Below, piece by piece: positions 60,384-64,000 of a stretch of DNA of 64,000 nucleotides. Where the stretch lies: positions 62,001 through 126,000 of the forward strand of contig NZ_SLZN01000004.1 of NCBI RefSeq assembly GCF_004346035.1, in the 5' to 3' direction. Made by a program: the position numbers and the translations under genes. The stretch's first letter is position 1, and the number at the start of each line of letters is the position of its first letter. Origin of the DNA: Acidomonas methanolica (GTDB lineage Bacteria > Pseudomonadota > Alphaproteobacteria > Acetobacterales > Acetobacteraceae). The notes beneath the pieces are model-generated. The model had not been told where the DNA came from. It saw only the letters and a list, made by a program, of their open reading frames with translations, and did not search any database.

Positions 60384-60674
60384 ATGGACGATACGACCAA
60401 GGCCAAGGCCGAGGGGCTGTTGGATGAAGCCAAGGGGCGCGTGAAGGACGCGGTGGGCGGCCTGACCGGGGATGCCGGGTTGCAGGCCAGCGGCAAGGTG
60501 GACCAGCTTTCCGGAATGGCGCAGCAGGAATTCGCCGATCTCTACGAGGATGCGGAGAGCCGGCTGGAAATGGCGACGGCCTTCGTGCAGGACCGTCCGC
60601 TTCTCGCTTTGGGGATCGTGGCGGTGATCGGCACGCTGATCGGCGCGCTCCTCTTCGGCCGCCGCGGGAAATAA
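60384..60674 (+). CDS. CsbD-like stress protein with C-terminal membrane helix
   Basis: A 96-residue protein. The first half is CsbD-like (KAKAEGLLDEAKGRVKDAVGGLTGDAGLQASGKVDQLSG), a family of small general-stress proteins. The second half (EDAESRLEMATAFVQDRPLL and then ALGIVAVIGTLIGALLFGRRGK) resembles DUF883/ElaB-type proteins, with a Gly-rich membrane helix. It would sit at the inner membrane with the CsbD part in the cytoplasm. AGGAGG precedes ATG 60384 and an EcfG promoter precedes that, so it is probably induced by the general stress response. Confidence 0.88.
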   Translation: MDDTTKAKAEGLLDEAKGRVKDAVGGLTGDAGLQASGKVDQLSGMAQQEFADLYEDAESRLEMATAFVQDRPLLALGIVAVIGTLIGALLFGRRGK

Positions 60675-60684
60675 GGCGAGGGAA

Positions 60685-60714
60685 AGCCGGATTTCCGCAT
60701 CCCGGCCGTCTTTT
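60685..60714 (+). terminator. Probable terminator after the csbD-like gene
   Basis: GCCGG and CCGGC pair around an 11-nt loop, followed by CGTCTTTTT. The stem is short, but the T run and position 10 bp after the stop fit a weak intrinsic terminator. Confidence 0.45.
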
Positions 60715-60745
60715 TGCGCGTCGCGGACGCCGAAGCATTTGCTTT

Positions 60746-60775
60746 CCGAATCGCTTTGATTCAAAAGCGATTCGG
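60746..60775. promoter_or_regulatory. Inverted repeat with three GANTC sites ahead of rnhB-ccrM
   Basis: Perfect 12-bp arms CCGAATCGCTTT and AAAGCGATTCGG surround the loop GATTCA. GANTC, the CcrM target, occurs three times in 26 bp: 60748-60752, 60758-60762 and 60769-60773. The element lies 45 bp before rnhB, in the leader or promoter of the rnhB-ccrM operon. No TTAA-N7-TTAA CtrA site is visible. It is a candidate methylation-sensitive switch. Confidence 0.6.
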
Positions 60776-60819
60776 GGGGCGTTCCCCGCAGGATGTTCCG
60801 GGGGAGTGCGACAAGGGGA

Positions 60820-61458
60820 ATGCCGGATTTTTCGCTGGAAGCCGCGCTGGGCGCTCCGGATGTCCTCGTCGCCGGGCTGGACGAGGTGGGGCGCGGCCCG
60901 CTCGCGGGGCCGGTGGTCGCGGCGGCGGTGGTCTTCCGCCTGGTTCCGCCCGCAGGGCTGGCCGTCCTGCTCGACGATTCCAAGAAATTGAGCGCCGCCC
61001 GGCGGGAGCGCGCCTTTGTGGCGTTATGCGCCGCGCCGGGGGTGGAACTGGCGCTCGGCGCGGCTTCCGTGCCGGAGATCGAGCGGCTGAATATCGGTCA
61101 GGCGACGCTGCTGGCGATGCGCCGGGCGCTGGCGCGGCTCCGGCTGGTTCCCGCCATGGCGCTGGTCGACGGCAATCGCGCGCCGGATCTCCCTTGTCCG
61201 GTGCGGACTGTCGTGGGAGGAGATGGGCTGAGCCTGTCCATCGCCGCCGCCTCGATCATCGCCAAGGTGGTGCGGGACCGTGCGATGACGCGGCTTTCCC
61301 GCCGCCATGACGCTTATGGCTGGGAGCGGAACGCGGGCTATGGCACGGCGGCGCATCTTTCCGCCTTGCGCAGCATTGGGCTGACGCGGCACCATCGGCG
61401 CGGCTTCGCCCCGGTGCGCGACCAGCTTGCGCTCTTTGCCATGGAGGCCGCGTCGTGA
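60820..61458 (+). CDS. rnhB: Ribonuclease HII
   Basis: Cuts RNA in RNA-DNA hybrids, notably single ribonucleotides in DNA. The 212-residue protein has catalytic Asp21/Glu22 in [33 protein letters not shown] (52-63), Asp117 in ALVDGNRAP, and [22 protein letters not shown] with the fourth acid. ATG 60820 is the best start for family length; 60793 adds nine residues. Its stop overlaps the GTG start of ccrM, so the two are co-translated, an arrangement also seen in other alphaproteobacteria. Confidence 0.95.
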   Translation: MPDFSLEAALGAPDVLVAGLDEVGRGPLAGPVVAAAVVFRLVPPAGLAVLLDDSKKLSAARRERAFVALCAAPGVELALGAASVPEIERLNIGQATLLAMRRALARLRLVPAMALVDGNRAPDLPCPVRTVVGGDGLSLSIAAASIIAKVVRDRAMTRLSRRHDAYGWERNAGYGTAAHLSALRSIGLTRHHRRGFAPVRDQLALFAMEAAS

Positions 61459-62540
61459 GCGAGGACATGCCGAGGGACGCGATTCTTCGCGGCGACTGCG
61501 TCGAGGTGATGCGGAGCCTGCCGGACGGGCAGGTGGACTGCATCTTCGCCGACCCGCCCTATAATCTCCAGCTTCGCGGGGAACTGCGCCGTCCGGACGA
61601 GAGCGTCGTGGACGGGGTGGACGATGCGTGGGACAAGTTCGACGACTACGCCACCTACGATCATTTCACCCGCGCCTGGCTGAGCGAGGCGCGTCGCCTC
61701 CTGCACAAGGACGGCACGATCTGGGTGATCGGCTCCTACCACAACGTGTTCCGCCTCGGCGCGATCCTTCAGGATCTCGGCTTCTGGATCCTGAACGACA
61801 TCATCTGGCGCAAGGCCAATCCGATGCCGAATTTCCGGGGGCGGCGCTTCACCAACGCGCATGAGACGCTGATCTGGGCGGCCCGGGAGCCCCAGAGCAA
61901 ATATCGCTTCAATTATCAGGCGATGAAGACGCTCAACGACGACGTGCAGATGCGCAGCGACTGGTATCTGCCCCTGTGCACGGGAAACGAGCGCCTGCGC
62001 AACCGGCACGGGCTGAAGCTGCATCCGACGCAGAAGCCGGAAAGCCTGCTCTATCGCGTGCTGCTGGCCTCGACCCGGACGGGCGACACGGTGCTCGACC
62101 CCTTCTGCGGCAGCGGCACCACCCCGGCCATGGCCAAGCGCATGGGGCGCCGCTACCTCGCCATCGAGCGCCACCCCGATTACATCGCCGCCGCACAGGA
62201 GCGGATCGACCGCGAGACGCCGCTCGCGGAGGAGCAACTGGCCGTCACGCCCGCGCGGCGCGAAACGCCTCGGATTCCGTTCGGCAGCTTTGTCGAGCGG
62301 GGGGTGTTGCCCGCGGGAACCGAGCTTTTCGACCGCGCGCGCCGCGTCTGCGCCACGGTGGCGCCCGACGGGTCGGTCGTGTCCGGCAGCCAGCGCGGGT
62401 CCATCCACAAGCTGGGTGCGCTGCTGACCAATGCGCCGTCCTGCAACGGGTGGACCTTCTGGCATTTCGAACGGGAGGGCGCGCTGGTGCCGATCGACGT
62501 GCTGCGGACGGAGCCGGACCCGTTGCGCGAAGCGGGGTGA
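61455..62540 (+). CDS. ccrM: Cell-cycle DNA adenine methyltransferase CcrM (GANTC)
   Basis: Beta-class N6-adenine methyltransferase of the Caulobacter CcrM type, which methylates GANTC and couples chromosome replication to transcription. The 361-residue protein has DPPY (33-36), the S-adenosylmethionine motif DPFCGSGTT (215-223), and the CcrM-specific C-terminal domain after residue 260 ([45 protein letters not shown]). GTG 61455 overlaps the rnhB stop. No restriction enzyme accompanies it, as expected for an orphan regulator. Its own operon leader contains three GANTC sites. Confidence 0.96.
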   Translation: MSEDMPRDAILRGDCVEVMRSLPDGQVDCIFADPPYNLQLRGELRRPDESVVDGVDDAWDKFDDYATYDHFTRAWLSEARRLLHKDGTIWVIGSYHNVFRLGAILQDLGFWILNDIIWRKANPMPNFRGRRFTNAHETLIWAAREPQSKYRFNYQAMKTLNDDVQMRSDWYLPLCTGNERLRNRHGLKLHPTQKPESLLYRVLLASTRTGDTVLDPFCGSGTTPAMAKRMGRRYLAIERHPDYIAAAQERIDRETPLAEEQLAVTPARRETPRIPFGSFVERGVLPAGTELFDRARRVCATVAPDGSVVSGSQRGSIHKLGALLTNAPSCNGWTFWHFEREGALVPIDVLRTEPDPLREAG

Positions 62541-62577
62541 CGTCGTTGCGCTGAACGTCTCGCCGGTCGGCGCGCGC

Positions 62578-63189
62578 CTATTTTCCCGAGAAGCCGAGGA
62601 AGCCGATCTCCGGGATCGGCCTGCCGCCGCTCGCGTCGTATTTGGAGGCGAGGGCGAGGGCCGGCTGCTTGACGGTCGCCTTGATCGCCAGATGGCCGTT
62701 GCCCTTCTTGTCCGCATCGACATCCTTGTGTTCCGTGCTCGCCTCCATCGTCCCTTCGGGATTGTAGGTCCGCATGGAGAGCAGCAGGAAGGTGATGTCG
62801 TTACGGTTGAGGTCGATCGCCATGTCGAGCGGCGTCTGGTCCAGCACGTTGCGCGCCCGCATGTCCGCGCCGCGATTGAGCGCTTCCTTGGCGGCATTGA
62901 GGCTGCCGCGATTGATGGCGTCGAAGAGGGCGTCGTTCGGGTTCAGATCGACATTGGCGTGGCCTGATTCCTGCTCCTGCGCTTCCGCGCCGGGGAGGGC
63001 GGAAGGTGGGGCGGCGCGCTTGGCCGCGTTCCGGGCCTCCGCCTTGGCATGCGCCTCCTCCGCTTCCTGTTCGGCTTCCTGCTCGGCCTGCGTCTCCTGC
63101 GCATGGGCGCTGCGCAGGGGCGCGAACAGCAGCGGCGACGCGGCGAGAGAGGTAGTCAGCAGCAGAACAAGGGGGCGGCGCAGGATCAT
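62578..63189 (-). CDS. Secreted ankyrin-repeat protein
   Basis: A 203-residue periplasmic protein with a signal peptide (RPLVLLLTTSLAASPLLFAPLRSAHA), a Glu/Ala-rich coiled stretch (about 31-60), then about two ankyrin repeats (DALFDAINRGSLNAAKEALNRGADMRARNVLDQTPLDMAIDLNRNDITFLLLS). The tail is uncharacterised and ends IPEIGFLGFSGK. Ankyrin repeats bind proteins; the partner is unknown. It is convergent with ccrM, with 37 bp between. Confidence 0.85.
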   Translation of the reverse strand: MILRRPLVLLLTTSLAASPLLFAPLRSAHAQETQAEQEAEQEAEEAHAKAEARNAAKRAAPPSALPGAEAQEQESGHANVDLNPNDALFDAINRGSLNAAKEALNRGADMRARNVLDQTPLDMAIDLNRNDITFLLLSMRTYNPEGTMEASTEHKDVDADKKGNGHLAIKATVKQPALALASKYDASGGRPIPEIGFLGFSGK

Positions 63190-63379
63190 GGAGGCTCTTG
63201 TCGGACAAAGAGGGTAAAACCGATTTTACCTCAATGTGCGCGGCGACGCGACTCCTTCCTTGCCTCGGCGTGTCCCGGTTCGCGTTTCGGGCTCTGTCCG
63301 CCCCGCCGGGCGCCGCGGATTCCTGCGCGGGTGTGTGGAACTTCAGACGGCGACACGACCGCCATCCGGACAGTCCTGA

Positions 63380-64000
63380 TTAGCGCCGCCCCTCGCGCCG
63401 CCAGCCGATGAAGAGCAGGGCGAGTGCTGCCGCCATCGCCGCCCAGGCGGGCAGAAGAGCGGTGGGGCGAAGCTCGGCGGCGGCGCGGGCCATGCGGCGC
63501 GGCAGGCCGATCCATCCCGACCCTCTGACCGCGTCCCCGGCGGCGACCTGACGCAGGGCGGGCGCGTCCGCCGCCGCGCCGATCCAGAGCGGGGCCGAGC
63601 CGCTTGCACGGGCGACGGGACCGAGGCGCTCCGCCGTGGCGCGGAGATCCTGTCGTTCGACCGGGTCGCTCGCCTGCGGCGCGGCGAAGGCGGTGAGATC
63701 GCCGTCGCGCACCGTCCAGATGCCATAGGGCCAGATGCCGGGCGAAAGACCGGAAGAACCGTCGGCACGCAGGACGCCGGTGTACAACCCGTCTCCCCGC
63801 CGCGTCAGGGCCAGCGGCTGATGCGTGCCGTCGGGAGAGGTGACGATGGCGGCCGGCGGCGTCTCCGCTCCGGCGCTCCGCCGCGTCACGGTCAGCGTTC
63901 CGTTCTCGATATCGGCCTGAAGCTGGTTTTCCTCCAGCTCGGGCTCCTTCATCAGCCAGTGCGCGAGGCGGCGGAGCAACTCGGCCTGCGGGCCGCCGCC
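63380..64000 (-). CDS. C-terminal part of a large membrane protein (cut by right edge)
   Basis: The frame is open to the window edge, so the protein starts outside; TTG at 63979 only looks like a start. About 207 C-terminal residues are visible. They include LLRRLAHWLMKEPELEENQL, a beta-rich domain (about 40-150), and one final membrane helix (LLPAWAAMAAALALLFIGW) with a basic tail (RREGRR). This ending is typical of the membrane-anchored glutamine-amidotransferase-like protein that accompanies MoxR, DUF58 and DUF4159 genes in alphaproteobacteria. That identification is from memory of the RLAHWLMKEPELEE motif and is moderate. Confidence 0.65.
   Translation of the reverse strand, partial: GGGPQAELLRRLAHWLMKEPELEENQLQADIENGTLTVTRRSAGAETPPAAIVTSPDGTHQPLALTRRGDGLYTGVLRADGSSGLSPGIWPYGIWTVRDGDLTAFAAPQASDPVERQDLRATAERLGPVARASGSAPLWIGAAADAPALRQVAAGDAVRGSGWIGLPRRMARAAAELRPTALLPAWAAMAAALALLFIGWRREGRR

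Noticed and set aside
1-64000. tRNA, rRNA, CRISPR arrays, transposases, toxin-antitoxin or restriction systems
   Set aside because: Reading all gaps on both strands showed no T-loop/anticodon pattern, no regular direct-repeat/spacer array and no transposase or nuclease motifs. The CcrM methyltransferase has no restriction partner.

Overview
The window is GC-rich, densely packed DNA from an alphaproteobacterium, most likely a member of the Acetobacteraceae (acetic acid bacteria and relatives). This rests on a squalene-hopene cyclase with an adenosylhopane phosphorylase, the order rpoN-lptB-lptA-lptC-kdsD, a CcrM-type GANTC methyltransferase, a candidate EcfG (general stress) promoter, and two adjacent Acetobacteraceae-like proteins of unknown function. 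I cannot name genus or species from sequence alone. I found no rRNA, tRNA, CRISPR array, transposase or replication origin.

Layout. 1-4.2 kb (minus): sigma-54 (cut by the left edge) and the LPS transport/Kdo block lptB-lptA-lptC-kdsD. 4.7-7.7 kb (plus): hopanoid genes shc-hpnG plus a hotdog thioesterase. 7.8-16.7 kb: a sodium:solute symporter, a serine hydrolase lipoprotein, a P-loop kinase-like protein, a two-gene holin/lysozyme-like cassette behind an intrinsic terminator, and the divergent pair priA / xerC, with xerC followed by a secreted protein carrying two aspartic-protease motifs. 16.8-25.2 kb: a surface-glycan island of two very large multidomain glycosyltransferases and an RgpF-like protein around a Gly/Ser/Thr-rich repeat protein preceded by an AT-rich regulatory region. 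25.3-33.2 kb: HU, dnaB, a HAD phosphatase, a plcP-agt-like pair (phosphate-starvation lipid remodelling) behind Pho-box-like repeats, and an Nramp-like/SulP transporter pair.

33.3-42.2 kb: small lipoproteins, the DUF1501/DUF1800 pair, a periplasmic GlpQ flanked by two copies of a palindromic repeat, a TonB-dependent receptor and a D-aminopeptidase. 42.3-50.8 kb: argD-argF-hslO, two unknown proteins, MgtC, nadA, nadC and a small DUF1328 membrane protein. 50.9-60.1 kb (minus): a complete MdtABC/MuxABC-type efflux operon with two RND pumps and its outer membrane factor. 60.3-64 kb: a CsbD-like stress protein, rnhB-ccrM preceded by a hairpin holding three GANTC sites, an ankyrin-repeat protein and a membrane protein cut by the right edge.

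How it fits together. Most of the window concerns the envelope: LPS export, hopanoids, surface glycans, lipid remodelling under phosphate limitation, periplasmic hydrolases and multidrug efflux. The most promising leads are (1) the three-GANTC hairpin ahead of rnhB-ccrM, a possible methylation-sensitive switch; (2) plcP-agt with Pho-box-like repeats; (3) the glycosyltransferase/repeat-protein island; (4) the orphan lysis cassette with an upstream terminator; and (5) the secreted protein with two aspartic-protease lobes.
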